Translations under genes and position numbers: made by a program
Notes under the pieces: generated by a model
Told to the model about the DNA's origin: nothing
Seen by the model: the letters and a program-made list of their open reading frames with translations, nothing else
Databases searched by the model: none
From: Coleophoma eucalyptorum
Lineage: Eukaryota; Ascomycota; Leotiomycetes; Helotiales; Dermateaceae
DNA: 64,000 bases
Direction of reading: 5' to 3'
Assembly: GCA_026120035.1 (NCBI GenBank)
Contig: JALRME010000002.1
Span: 1,674,001-1,738,000 of the forward strand
Shown: piece after piece, positions 23,575 through 37,550 of the stretch
Numbering within the stretch: the first letter of the stretch is position 1
Layout of the letters: each line of letters begins with the position of its first letter

Positions 23575-26500
23575 TGTGCATGTCATGCAAATTGTAATTT
23601 TTGCAGGCTGTGCTTCTGATTGTAAAACATATGTACAAAAGAGAAACGCCCCCTCGTATTTTGAGGCTCAACGGGTCACCTATGGTTTCTGGCAGGCCCT
23701 TTGATTTTCTAAAAAATCAAAAATCTAGAGAGTGGTTGAATCTCTCTGAACTATGTACCAAGCAGGACTGCATAAGACCTTGACGTTGTGATCTGAGCAA
23801 AAACAATTGATATCTCAACATCTCGGTTGAGAATAAACGTGATGTACCATGATTTCAGTTGCTGCCAGTGAAACCCCATTATAATCCAGGTGCTGCAAGA
23901 TTCTCAAGCAGGTTCAGTTGTCAAGATTCCTTCTTCTTCAATCACAAAGCCGTATCCAATTTATGTTTGCCTGTGCAAATTATGGGAGAACCACATTAAA
24001 CCTCATATACTTACAGGATTTCAATAGCAACAACAAGAACAACTACGGTAACCAAGCTCTCACAAAGCAAATCTACATCACAAATCTTAGAATCTCCTAT
24101 TGCAGCAAATATCTATTATCCTGAGAAGCCAATATCCCCAGTAGAGCCCCGAGGTAGTTTGTTAAGCATTAAAAATAAGCAGTTATTTTACACCTCTAGC
24201 TTTCTCTCCTGGTTTCTTGCCACGACTCCCATCCTTCTAGGTTAACCATATACTCAAGCAGAGAAATTCAATCCCTAGATCTATTCACCCTAAAATCCCC
24301 TCTTAAGTAGTTTCCTATTCCCTTGGAGTATGTTTAGTCTTTAAGAAAAGACCGCCTAACCGAGAGACCACTCACTTCACTGACGTACTTGCAGCCATAT
24401 GCGCTGTCTTCTTTTCATCCTCTTCTTATATAACGGTTATATTTGAAACAGATCCTGTCCCTTAAATGTCTTTGAAGTTTTCCTGACTACCGTTTAGCCA
24501 AGTTCATTATCCTACAACATTGGGTTTGAATACAACACCCCCCCCTCTCTTCTCACCCCAGTGAACAAAGGAGGTTCATGTAAACAGAGTTCCCTAAATA
24601 GTTTCTAAAATATTACATAAAATCTTATATGAAACCCACTGATGGTAATATTTGTAGAGGAATAAAGATATTTGAATTTAGTATATCTTACTCGGCGCGT
24701 CGTGTTCTGCATCTTCCAGTGGCGCTCTGCGTGTTCCTAAAGGAATGTTCAAAAGTCGTAGGATTCTTTTGCCCTTTGGAAGAACAAGCAAGGACCTGCT
24801 ACTTATACAGGGTGTTAATCTGGGTATCGATCTACTCGGCTTGTGGGTTTTGATTAAATAAGAAGTGGCATATGCTCAAGCTTTGGACTTAGACTTTTTA
24901 TCTTATAGTAGTTTAGACTCGGAGGGGGATGCTGATGTGGAATGGAATATCTGAGTATATGAATAGTGGATTTATGTTATTTTCATCTATGCCATGATAG
25001 TATCTGATGTTTTTGATAACTCTTTTTTACATACTCTCTCCTTTTTGTCTATGGTATGCCATGATATCATGAGATACATTTGATTATTTGAGGTCCGGTA
25101 CATTCAGTACAGTTCAAAATTACTCCTCAGGACTTCGACCACTAGAAGAGCTATGATTATCTTCTTGCTCTCTCATACACGGAAAAGGGCAAGCTCTCCT
25201 CCATTATTACGGATATAGCATACAGCTATTCGAGGTTCGAGAAAAATAGGATTGTTAGATAGAAGCAAGTGGGGGGAGATGAAGTCAAGAAATATGTATG
25301 GGGTATGTGTCTCGCAGCTGCCCGTCCTCGAACGTCTGGCGAACGCTTCATGAATATACTCCATTCCTACTTAGCTTGTCGCCCCCAGAAGGTAACTACA
25401 TGTGAACTTAAGCTTGCTCATGAAGGCAAGCCGCGGCAGGTTTCTCTTGCAGAATATGGTTGGTTTGTGAAGCACCATTATCTCCCAGGCCGGAGCTACA
25501 GTGACCTGCAACCAGTAATATAAGTAATATATGACATCACTAGAGCATGCTACTTTTGTTTTACGGGCGCAAGCATAAAGTCATAATTGGGTATGCGTCT
25601 ATAGATGGTGCGGTCTCTGTGTACTTCTATGATGTTTCTCAAAAGCTGCAGACTGGGTATTGGTGCTCTCTTTGACCTCTACTCGAAGCTAGTAGCAGTC
25701 TGTCTGTCCTTCCAATGCTACTACGAATACTCATAATCTAGACTTTAGAAGATCTGCGTGCACTAAATAAAGCAATGGACTGGAAGTAAAATGCCCCAGC
25801 GAATTTTTAATATTGAAATTACAAATCCTGATCTAAATTCTAAGGTTGAGTATACTTCGTATTGACAATAAAATAAGCCTTACTCATATTCCACTCCTAC
25901 AGGATTACGATAGGCTTGTCCAGATCCAAAATCCAAACTCCAAGGCATTTGAGTCAAAAGTTTGACGGGCTAGGTCCAATAAGAACACAAGGTAATAAAC
26001 TTGAAACAAGTACCGAGTTCTGAAAAGGCCTCTAGATTTTGAAGAACCTTAATAATCTTCCAGAAAGTTAACAAGCAAGCCATTTCGCGACACTCATGGA
26101 GCGCTTGTCCAATGCGGACACCGCAACAAAATGCAGTATAGGACTATAGCCCCAGCGTTACCAAAGCTTCAACGGGGCAAAGAGAGGATGCAGTAAAGAT
26201 ATGCCGATAGGCGTGCATTGATGCTAAAGATACACTCGATCCCATAAGTCATATGGAGAGACAGGCCAGGTGACCAATATGGTGAGATTACGAAAGGAGA
26301 AGCGAACCTATTCGGAGTACCTATCTCCACGAAAGTGAGCTAAAGCCCCGAGCTCAGGCTGACTTCCTAACTTCAATATGACGCCATCGGAAGTGAATCC
26401 CATCATGGTTCGAGGATGTTGAAGAGACGATCTCTACCGTGCCATGTCGCGTAGTGTTTAGCAGGTTCTCGGAGCACTGCTTGGACTAAGAGCAGTCTGG

Positions 26501-29500
26501 GCCGAAGCGAGCTTGCATTGAGGGACGAAGGCCGAGCTGTAAGGTAGAGCAGATTGTCAAATTTGAGCCTGGACACAGACGCTGAACTGGATCCTATGCT
26601 CATACTGGAGTATGATCCTCCGAACTATTGTCCAGCCACTCACGATAGCCACCGCCGACAAGTGCGGGCAAAGGTCCAAATCTCCAAATGCTTTGGCATG
26701 GTTTGGCACCAGCTGTCCACCAATACATCCACCTAAAGGATGTCGAAATCATTACGGGGACAGGGGAGGCTTAACTTACAGGCGTAATGAGGCCACGACG
26801 TACTGTGGCCAAAACATGCGGTCTTCGATGTCTCAAGGCTCGGAGACGCAGCCCAAACCGAAATAGAGTTTCCCTCAGGTCGTCCACTGTTTGGAGCAGA
26901 TTATCATATGTTGAGGTTGGACTTGGCAGGTAAGGTGATAACACGCCAAGCAGATCTCAGGGCCATCGTAGAACCTGTCAGTTGGAAGGTTTTCAGCCAC
27001 CAAGTGTTAATTTCCCGTAGCCTAGCAGCACCGGTTCAGCGTACGCCTCCGCCTTCGCCGCCGCCATTGATCAGTACAGTTGGGATGCAGTAGTTTCCCC
27101 CTTCCTGAATGTCTCCCGATGCTTTTTTACTTCAGCAGTTCCTTGCTGGTCACGCAGCGCAACGCATAGACATGGAATCCATGTCAAACGAGGCGCCGCC
27201 GTGGTCGTAATCGTGGTCGTGCAGAGCGGATGATGCGGGCATGGATAGGCATTCCACAACGGCCCACCAACGGAGATGAAACAATTATGGCATCCTTCTA
27301 GAAGCCTCCTTAAAGCTTCTAGCGTGCTTCTGACGCCGGCGTCTTGTCTTCGTGTTATCCTGCATTATCGTCGTTCCGGGTCGTGTTTGGGGAAACGTGC
27401 GTCGAGAGCTTGGAAGTCAGTTGCGACTAGGCACGGGTAAGATGAGATGTGATGCTATGGGTGGGGTCGAGTAAGGAAGACGCTGCAAGTCTATCCCTTG
27501 CGAATTCCTGTCCTGTAGTGGTGTCAACCCGGTCGTAGTCGCTTACACTTACAAGTTACCACAAAGCTAGTTGCACCTTGAGGATTACCGCATCTACGTC
27601 AATCTGCCTTCGTCCTGTAACCCCAACAGTGAAGAGGTCTAGCTGAGGTCAGGCCCCCAAGGTAGATCAGGCTTGTTCTCGTTTTACCGCTTGGACTACA
27701 ACTATGTGCAAATACGAAAGCAATCTCTTCGAGACCTGACAAGGTCAACCATTCCTCAATCGGGGATTTTGTGCAATTCTTCTGTTGATCTGGGAAAGTC
27801 CCCCACAGAGAGGTTAGCACCTACCCAGCCGCACTGCAACTGTCCGTCCCCCATCAGTTCAATCTCGGAGAATCGACGCTACCACCACTGCAGTCTCTAC
27901 GCCAGCATGCTGTTGCTCGGACTATCGTCTGGTAAATTGCGGTTAACCGGTCTAGTGGCATTGCTGGCCTATTGCAATATCGACAACGCGCTACGATAGC
28001 CTGCCAGGACGGCGGTTGGGTGTGTCTTGGGCTTGGAGATGTGCATGTGCTCTGCGTAGTGCCATGGGGATGCCCATCAGCTGTACTGAAGCGCGGCGCT
28101 CGTGATGCTCCTCCCCATGGCGGAAATAGAGCAAAACGTTACATATTAGAAACGCCTCCAAGGGACCACTTAGCCACTGCAAATTTGAAGGACGAGGTGA
28201 GAAGGCAGCGAGCAGGGCAAGAACAGTAGTCCAGTTGAGTTGCGGACTAGAGCGAGTCAGGGTTGCCGGCCTAATCATGATCTCTCCATGTCATGAGCAA
28301 TGGGAATGCAAAGATCAAATGATGTACTGTATCGAATTATCAATTTTATCGTCGTGGAGATCCGCCGTTCTGCCAGATGACAGATGGCAAACCACACCAT
28401 CACGAACAATTTTACGTTTAGATCCCCTAGAAGCTAAGGAAGCCTTTTGGAAGGAAGACACTTGGGCCCTCGCCTGGTCTGCACTCACCTCGTGCCTGTC
28501 CTCGGCCTTGTCTCGCTTTCGCCGGCGCTGGTTAAACTGGGACGGAGCCTTGCTCGACGCTACTACTGTACACTACTTAGCGGCCTTGTTCATCCTCACA
28601 AACCCCCCACCCTCTTGTCAACTCTCCGAGGCTGGCTCTCGTCCTGTGCGGTACGGTATAGATCAACTAACCCCTTGAGCGAGCAGGGAATGCACACCGA
28701 CCTTCGTCCCTGGCCCAATGGGCGGATGGTGATCCAATCCAATGCCATGAGAATGGAATTAGATCTGATGCCTGCCGACCGGGATCCCACGTCGTATTCT
28801 CAGAGCTACCCACATCAAGACGTCCACAGGGTTTCCATCATTTCGTTTCGGACTACCATTTTTCGGGAGGAGGGGCGCGGAAGGGTTACCTGGCCAGGGG
28901 TTCTTCAGGGCCGCTCGTCTCAATCGAGCGGTGACGGGTCCTGGCTCTGAGCTTGTCTTGAAAACTAGCCACGACTCAGGGCCACGCATGTGGCATGTTA
29001 GTGGCATCTCTAGCTGCTACCCATCCATTGCTGCATTATACGGTGTAGACATCCCAGCACCACTGGGAAGCAAGAAACACTACGCGACCCATGGCGGGAC
29101 ATGTCACTCGCTCTGCATATCTTGCCCACTTCCTACATTGCAATGCAATGCCGGCAGGCAAACTCATCGTCGATTTGAATCAATCACCTGCACAGCGGCG
29201 GTGAAGCTAGCAGCGGATTACGGACCCGAACAAATCGGGCAGGACGACGACTACCGTAGATGGAATAATGAGGGCCGCTCACGACGATGGCAATACCCAG
29301 TCCTTCTGCTCAGACCATTCTGCTATCAGTGGACACGGTCATAACTTACTTTGGGTGGACTTACGGCTTCGTAGTCGACGTGAGCATCGTAAGGCATAGT
29401 TGAAGCTTTCCTTCTCTTTCACTTGCCGTTATCTGTATTGGCACGGACCTTTCATCGCATGGCAGCCATGTTCGTTGTTAGGAGTCTCCTGCGACATGCA

Positions 29501-31376
29501 CATGCACAGCGTGCATAGGGGCCCGGCATCAGTGCTTCCAACGTTCTAAGCGCCTTCGAAGAGACGCCTCTAACTTCAGGCTCCCCAAACCCTCGATAGA
29601 GGATCGTCAGTCCGAAATGACTTACGCCCATCTATGGTAAAGTGACGACGTCTATGTTTACAATTTCGTGATGCCCTAGTTGGCTATGTGCCGTCTTAGA
29701 ACGGGCCCTTCCGTCTCCGGCCTTCATTTTATGAGTTAGGGCTTCGGGGCTTCGTAGTCTTGACAATAGACAGCAGCAAGGCATTATCTCGCGGCCTGGT
29801 GTGCTAGATGAAGTCTGTTCTATCCTAGGCAAGACCGGGCGATGATCCGAAGTGGATTCTACCACAAGGATACTCGTGCCCTACTTACTTACAAATCTGC
29901 CTGATGATGCTAGCCGAGACTGGTCAAACACGACAGTAAGCCAAACCCTGATTTGGTTGGTAGTATCTCTTTCTGCTCCAGGTCCAGACAGTGCCGAGAA
30001 TCTCGTCAGTTCATCATGAGATACTTGGTATCGCTTACATAGAATTGTTTTAGGAGTTTGATCCAGCTGTGCTATACACAACCAGGAGATTGTTATGCAG
30101 TCAATCCACGGAGATTTACTCTTGAATCTAATCCAAACAAGCTCTGTAGAATGGGGAGGTCGCTGCCTCGATTACTAGCTTGCATGAATTTTGCCTCGAC
30201 CAATTCCATATTGTTCCCCGATCAAGGATAAATACTCTCTTATTCGACTTTATATGGCCGGTCCGAACGCCTGCCCTGTCTTTACTGGTGGCCTTCGCTT
30301 TGGACTGTCCCCGGCAAGTGATGCCTGTAGCGGGAGTTCTCCCGCGGCCTGGAGGGAGAGCCTTCAAGTGTACCGTGTATGAATTGTTAGAGATGGATGT
30401 TAGATTGCGCATCTCATCATGCACCGCAACGGTAGAAGGATGTCCCTAGTCCTCCGCGGCTGGCGTCAGTAACCAGAGCACAGCACACTAGCTTCAGTAC
30501 TTTACACCACCAATCAGTTTAGCAGGATCTGACCAGTTCGGTGGCTTGAACAATGGCTTTCTGTCAGGGTGATCGACGCTTTCCTTCTCGCGCTGGACAC
30601 CCATGCATCCCCCCTCCACTTCCACCTTAGTTCTGAACAGGCCCGTCTTAATATTTTGAAACAGACCTGGCCAGTCGGCCTCCTCCGCCGTGCTCAGCAG
30701 CAGGAGCCATCCTGACTCTTGCTTGAAAAGAGGAGGCGAAGATCTGTCGCATGTTGCAAGCCAATAACTTCATGTTCATGGTGGGATTATGGATATCTAA
30801 TCTCGAATGAGATGTACATGGAGCCGTACTTTATGTAAGTCTACCCTTCTCCCCCTCCACGGTAATTTCATTGGCGTGAATCTTAGTCCTTTCTCCAGTA
30901 CTATTTGTAGGACAGGCTGCAGAAAGAGATTGCATGTAGCGGAGATGGAGATGTTTCATGAATTAAATAGTGTCGTGCAGCGTGAAACAAAATGAAGCCT
31001 GTCACAAGGGTAATTCACGAACGCGCTAGAAGGAGTGAGAGAAGGAGGTTAATGACTTCGAATTGTCACAATATGCCAGGATCCTTTTCTGGAAGAAGAT
31101 CAATCCTGGACTGTGCGGTTGGGTAGCGCAGTTAGCAGCAGCGTTGTTCATGCCAAAGCTGCCGACCGAGCGAGCGACGAGGATACTCGTAAAGGACTCT
31201 AGGTCACCTAGAACACCCAAGCTGCCTGGAAGAACCCTCCTAATGTTCTACTCCGCCGTCATCATCCCAGCTCCAGTCTAAGCAACCGTCATACTCTCGT
31301 GGCAGCGACTGCTCACGACGTCTCCTATTGTTGCCCTGTGCCTGTGCCTGGCCAACCCTGTCAGGGTGCATTGTCC
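23575..31376. other. Gene-poor region (about 7.8 kb)
   Basis: No intact gene supported. The first part (to about 26,000) is AT-rich and looks like decayed repeat or gene sequence, including the relic annotated below; I could not find terminal repeats or a recognisable transposase. The remainder is of more even composition with only short frames in all six phases (for example 28235-28678 and 28447-28950 on plus), none with a domain. The part nearest the C2H2 factor probably holds its distal promoter. Confidence 0.5.
25155..25675 (+). pseudogene. Decayed coding relic of unknown family
   Basis: One frame reads for about 120 codons with a single stop at 25260-25262. It contains coding-like stretches such as YDYLLALSYTEKGKL, VKKYVWGMCLAAARPRTSGE and VSLAEYGWFVKHHYLPGRSY, and closes with a stop at 25521-25523. 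After a change of frame a second coding-like segment (25547-25675) includes GYASIDGAVSVYFYDVSQK. The mixture of natural-looking peptide with a stop and a frame change, inside an AT-rich gene desert, points to a broken gene or transposon ORF. I do not recognise the family. The left end is not defined; frame changes also occur before 25155. Confidence 0.4.
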
Positions 31377-31905
31377 ATGCGAGCAGGAGTGGAAGTGCAA
31401 CTGCAAGAGCACAGCGGGAACAGCATCAGCATTTCAAGTACTTGAGCACAGCCTCCCTCTGCGCTCTTACCCTCTCTACTACTGAGCCTATTTTGCCCTC
31501 TCCGTTCGTCTGTCTCCATTTGGCGGCAACCGGTTGACAATCTACGTACCCTGGTCTTAAAACGTTTGGAGCTACGGAGTACTCTACAGTAGCGAAGCCA
31601 GGCCCTGCTGCCACATTGGAACTCGAGTGCTGGTTGACAATCGTCCCCACGCTGGCGCATTTTTAACTGCGGAAAAGGAACAGAGTCCCTCCCCTACCTC
31701 ACTACGCTCACTTGCTGTGGACCAAAAAAGTCTCAAGCCAACACGACACGCCAACTACGAATTTCATTCTTCCCTTAAACCCTCTTTTACCACCTTTGCG
31801 TCGACGCGATCAGTTCCTCTTCGGATTCTCGAGATCAAATCCTTGGTGTCATCTGGAGCGAGCGTGTAAGCTGAAAGACCATCTCCTTTGTCCTCTATAT
31901 CTTCT

Positions 31906-31926
31906 ATGTTCAACCTCGATCCATGA
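31906..31926 (+). promoter_or_regulatory. uORF 1 (six codons)
   Basis: ATG TTC AAC CTC GAT CCA TGA encodes a six-residue peptide. Its stop codon overlaps the ATG of uORF 2 in the arrangement ATGA, which can allow termination-reinitiation. It matters only if the mRNA starts upstream of 31906. Confidence 0.4.
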
Positions 31927-32081
31927 CGCCCTGCCTGCAGTCGATCGCGCTTGTTTCCGAGGCTCACAATTTCGTGGTAACCTCAGTACAGCGTCTCTTG
32001 TCAACGACAGCTTTTCGCGCAGGACGGTCAGGAGGAGGGCACGTCCAGGACATTGTCGTTCTTGTGGCAGATCGATACTGA
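31923..32081 (+). promoter_or_regulatory. uORF 2 (52 codons)
   Basis: This begins at the last ATG before the 1.6 kb ATG-free stretch and stops at TGA 32079-32081. The peptide starts MTPCLQSIALVSEAHNF and has no domain I know. If translated it would precede the main start by about 1.45 kb. Confidence 0.35.
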
Positions 32082-33527
32082 CCGTGAATAGTAGTAATTC
32101 AGACCTTTCGATACTTCGGAACCCACGGCTGTATCCTCCCACCCAATATCTATCCCTTGGAAATCCATCAACATCGTCGCACCACCAATATTCTTACGAC
32201 GTATTAAACCCGTCCCGTCGCGCCGCAAACTGACAGACCAGCAAGAATTTTGGGAGCCAAGGCAGATATTCCTCGTTACGATTCAGTCATTGTAAGGATC
32301 CGAACACGAACGAAGGCACGAGTTGGTACGAACTATTACGAGTCATATACAGTGGGATTGATTCAGCAACACTTGCTATTTCCCATACACAAATCTAAAG
32401 TATTCATTGCCCCGCGCTTTAATCCGTAAGGCCCTCACAACAAGGCATCTTATCCGTCGAAATACCAGAATTGGCATTGAGACAACTGCAACATACCGTC
32501 GAAAGACCTCATCCTGATCAGGCAATAGCCGAAGTCCCGTCGGGATTCTGAGACTGGTTTGTGGCAGACCCTTTTTGACAAGCGCGCAAGGGCATAATCT
32601 ACACGATACAGCTGGAAGTGCTGAGATTATCTCACGGACGGACGAAATCTTGGATCAATCAGAGTCAAAGCACGGTCGAGAAATCTGGGTAGAAGATTGA
32701 CTTTCAAGCCTCGTTGGGGCCAAGAACTATTTTCAGGCTGTGAAGAAGACGATCAGTCTCGCGGAAACGCAAATCTCAACAAAAGGCTGCAACAGACGCT
32801 GAAGTGCATCACTGTTACTACCTGCACAATCCTGAGGCTTATTCTGGCAACAATTCTCCCTTGTTGCGTAGCAGAAATTACCTTAAATTGGTGTACGGTC
32901 GCTGACTTGCTCCGTGCGTTTGACACTTCCCGCACCCCACTGCACCCGGCATCCGCGCTGGCGGATATTGAAGTTGGAAAATCAGTTCAGGACAAATTTA
33001 CCAGGTGAGCACGACCCCATCGTCTACACGCGCCCGCCGTTCCCACTCGCATCTTTCTTGAACTACATTTTTTTTCTTTTTCTCCCCACGTCGCAAGTGG
33101 CGGTGTATCTTTTGTTTCGACGTCTATCAGCTGCACGAACTATTCTGTTTCTTTTGGTTCCTCTCACCTTATCTTATCAACAAAAATAACTGACCCTCTA
33201 CGCCTTAGAAGTACATACCTGACCTCTCTTTTGTCTCGAGGCTTGAGCAGACTTGTCTGGTACTGAACGAAAGTCTTTCATCGCGCTCGCCATTTCTGTC
33301 ATCTCTAGGACTGAACATCAGCGCTGCCAAATCAAATCTGAGTCTGTGCCATAACATCAGCAGCCATCCGTACCTCCTTCCCGAAACACAAAAGCAATCA
33401 CAGAAAGCAGCGTATCAAGTCTCAACGCGCTATTTCCCAGAGTCTGAAGAACGCTTGATCCGAGCGTTCTACATCTACTCTTCGTTTCCCTTTCCATTCT
33501 TTACTGCTGTGATTACTCGGCAAAACA

Positions 33528-34965
<1,438 letters not shown>

Positions 34966-35653
34966 TGAGAAGCACTGTGAGCTATTTGGTGAAGAAATTC
35001 TTGTATTGATATGATGACCGGTCCTAATCCTTCTTACATCATTGCATCTTTCTCTTTTGTCTTCGATACCCTGTATTCAGTACCTCACAACTACATAGCA
35101 TACCGATTTCCTTGTTTTATTTTTGTACTCGAAGCGTTGCATCATACATTTGCAGAGGGGATCAGTACCCAAGATTGGCGTTTTTCTTTCATCGGGAAAA
35201 TTCACTAGACTTACAGCATGATGTCTACTCAAAATTGGGTTTTCCTTTTCTGCATACCCAACATCCTTCATGAGGCTTGTCCCTCTCCCGGCGGATAGTG
35301 GGACTTTGGAAGGGGCAGGTTGGCAATTGGGAATAAAACACCAGAATGGAGAAACCAAGGCGTCTTTAGTGGGCATGCTTTAGATTTGTGGAACGAGGCC
35401 TTTGGTGTTTGGGCGACTAGACTGGTGGGAAGTGCCTCGATATCATCGTTGTACATTTTCTTCTAGCATTCATTGCATTGGTATGGCTTAGGGATATATC
35501 TGAACAGAATGGAAACTTGCAGAATAATCATAATCAAGTGTGTGCTCAGCTCAGAATGTGATGTTGATAAATCATTCTCTCTTTCGTAGTAACATTAACT
35601 AGATATTGTAGGAGTAGTCATTCGAGGCTCTACGTGTTTTTCAACGACGCCAG
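34966..35653. other. Gene-free region between convergent genes
   Basis: 3' flanks of the C2H2 factor and of the minus-strand membrane protein. Only short frames; nothing supported. Confidence 0.5.
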
Positions 35654-36184
35654 CTAGTCATCACCCACCCTTTCAATCCACACAACACTCTCCCTCCTAA
35701 CAACCGGTCTTCTCTCTAGAAACACGCCAAACATGCCATCCCGCTGCCCTATGTTCCCCCTCCTGCTATACTTCCTAGTCTCAACTCCCACCTCCAACTC
35801 ATTTCCTCTCCGAACTGTCCTTGTCTTCACCTTCCTCGGTCGTCCAATACTCTCCCCATCCCATTTCACATCATCACCACCACCTCTTTTACTCACGACC
35901 TTTTCTGGCCCTTTCTTCTCTTTCTTCTCCTTCTTTGATCGGGGCGCCGAGCTCGGGGAAATATATTGTGAAGACTTTTTCTTGTGGCTTGTTTCTCTAT
36001 AATACATATCTGCTGGAACCCATACTGCGGAACGGTTGTCGAAGCAGCATTTATAGACCAGTATTAGTACAACCAGGAATCCGAATATCGAACCTAGAAC
36101 CACGCCGATGATTGCACCGGAGCTTGGACCGCCGTTTGAACGTGGGAGAATGGTTCTCTGATGGGAGGCTGGAAGAGCCGGCAT
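35654..36184 (-). CDS. Small single-pass membrane protein, basic tail (hypothetical)
   Basis: Single exon of 176 aa from the ATG at 36184. A short N-terminal segment with a Gly/Ser run leads into one clear transmembrane helix at about residues 22-44 (GAIIGVVLGSIFGFLVVLIL), followed by Cys-Cys. The rest is a highly charged, Lys/Arg-rich tail of about 125 residues with a poly-Lys stretch near residue 85 (SKKEKKEKKG). There is no cleavable signal peptide, so a type III orientation with a cytosolic basic tail is likely. The layout resembles the next small gene (37551-37898). Function unknown. Confidence 0.6.
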   Translation of the reverse strand: MPALPASHQRTILPRSNGGPSSGAIIGVVLGSIFGFLVVLILVYKCCFDNRSAVWVPADMYYRETSHKKKSSQYISPSSAPRSKKEKKEKKGPEKVVSKRGGGDDVKWDGESIGRPRKVKTRTVRRGNELEVGVETRKYSRRGNIGQRDGMFGVFLERRPVVRRESVVWIERVGDD

Positions 36185-37550
36185 TTGCGCGAACCTTTCT
36201 TTTTTATTTTTGAAGACTATTTTTCTCGTGCTGTACAAAAGTCCTAAGGCCTAGGTTGGGTTTTCTTTGAACTTTGTTCCTCGCTTTAAGGTTTGATCTC
36301 GCTGTTTGGGGGTGTGTTCTTGCTGTATGTAAGGCTGGGGAAACACCAGTATTTGAACCGCATTTCTATACCCGGGTGAGAGAATAAGCGTCGGGTAAGC
36401 CATCCTGGATACGTCGGCTGCTTACTGTTACCTGCAGAGCTGGGCGCGCAAGGTAGTCTACAATACTGTTGCAACATTGCCGCGAGCCTCGTCGGCCCCT
36501 CCTCGAAAGAAGAGTCGAGAGGGTGTAGCGAGCTTATATCCTGGTTTGGATGTGAGGGCATCTGAACTTGATTCGACAATTCATCCTCAGAACTGGGTGG
36601 GACTGGCCCCGTGTAGTTGGTTGCATACGAACATCATGGAGCCATTGGCGAATCATACGGGTCGAGAGATCTGCCATGTTGTCGGTGTCTCGATTGAGAT
36701 GTGGTGCATTCGGTGATTTGGGAATGGAAGAGAGGCTGTAAGGCTCTCTATGTTGATTGAGCCCTTCGCATGTGCTTTGAGACATCTTCGGTTGCCTCTG
36801 CATTTTCAACCTGAGGCTCTTTCGAGTTGATCAGAGCGTGCTTTATATTCGCTTGCACTCCACTTGGAACTTGCAGATATTTGCTGGCTGATGAAGCTCG
36901 CAACGTACTTGTTGATCTCTGCAACTGTTGAATTTATTTAAGGCAGTTGCTGACCTCGGTTAATATGGTCGAGCGAAGGAGGGAGGACGAGTATACTGAA
37001 GAGAAGGCAAACCGGCCTGGAACGGATCTCTTGGCTGTCTTTAGGGCTCGAAGACTTCGGAGCCAAAAGCGTAGTGCTTAATCGATGAAAGCATGGAAGG
37101 GTATAGGGCGAGGTAAAACTCTTTGAGAAATAATGTACCTAGATGCTGTATCCGAGGATATAAGGTCTGGAGGGAAGAATACTGCCTTACGAAAATGGTT
37201 AAACATAAAAGACTAAGTGTTTGTTAACGGGATTCTATTTAAGGATGTGTAATATAGACAAATTGAAAGAAGTATGTCCAAACAAAACCGTGATTTCTTT
37301 ACTACCATACCTTGCTCCTCCATTATATATACCTGCCTGGTAAACAGTACAACTCGTACCTTGAGCTCGCCACATTAGAAAATTAAATGGAACTATAAGA
37401 AAAGAGATAGAATGAATCAAAATGAAAAGGATCATTATCGTTTGAACTCAACCAATTCCACGATCTCGATCCCGGGATTGTGATCCTTGTCAACAGAGAC
37501 AGATGCCCACTCGACTTAGTTGCCCAAGAAAGTATTCGGACAATCTTTAG
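36185..37550. other. Gene-free region with broken minus frames
   Basis: No supported gene. Two overlapping minus-strand frames (36286-36579 and 36534-36809) each contain natural-looking sequence but no splice joins them in a way I accept. The remaining part to 37550 is AT-rich and featureless. Confidence 0.4.

Larger units (their letters stand above)
31377..33527 (+). promoter_or_regulatory. ATG-depleted long 5' leader of the C2H2 factor
   Basis: Reading every base, I find only two ATGs on the plus strand in these 2,151 bases (31906 and 31923) and none in the last 1,602. In those last 1,602 bases CAT, the reverse complement, occurs about 27 times. With equal use about 25 ATGs would be expected. 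A strand-specific loss of ATG ending exactly at a well-placed start codon (AACAATGG) is what selection on a scanned mRNA leader produces. Parts could be spliced out: a possible donor lies at 33005 (CAG/GTGAGC) and a possible acceptor near 33440. The leader's 5' end is inferred, not seen. Confidence 0.65.

Noticed and set aside
28235..28950. Overlapping plus frames of 147 and 167 codons
   Set aside because: Two frames open over the same bases, neither recognisable; chance in a stop-poor stretch.
31712..32233. 173-codon plus frame
   Set aside because: It begins at a non-ATG codon and has no ATG in its frame. It lies in the ATG-depleted leader and is better read as leader.
36340..36430. tRNA-like GGTTCAAAT on the minus strand
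   Set aside because: No matching A box or foldable acceptor stem.
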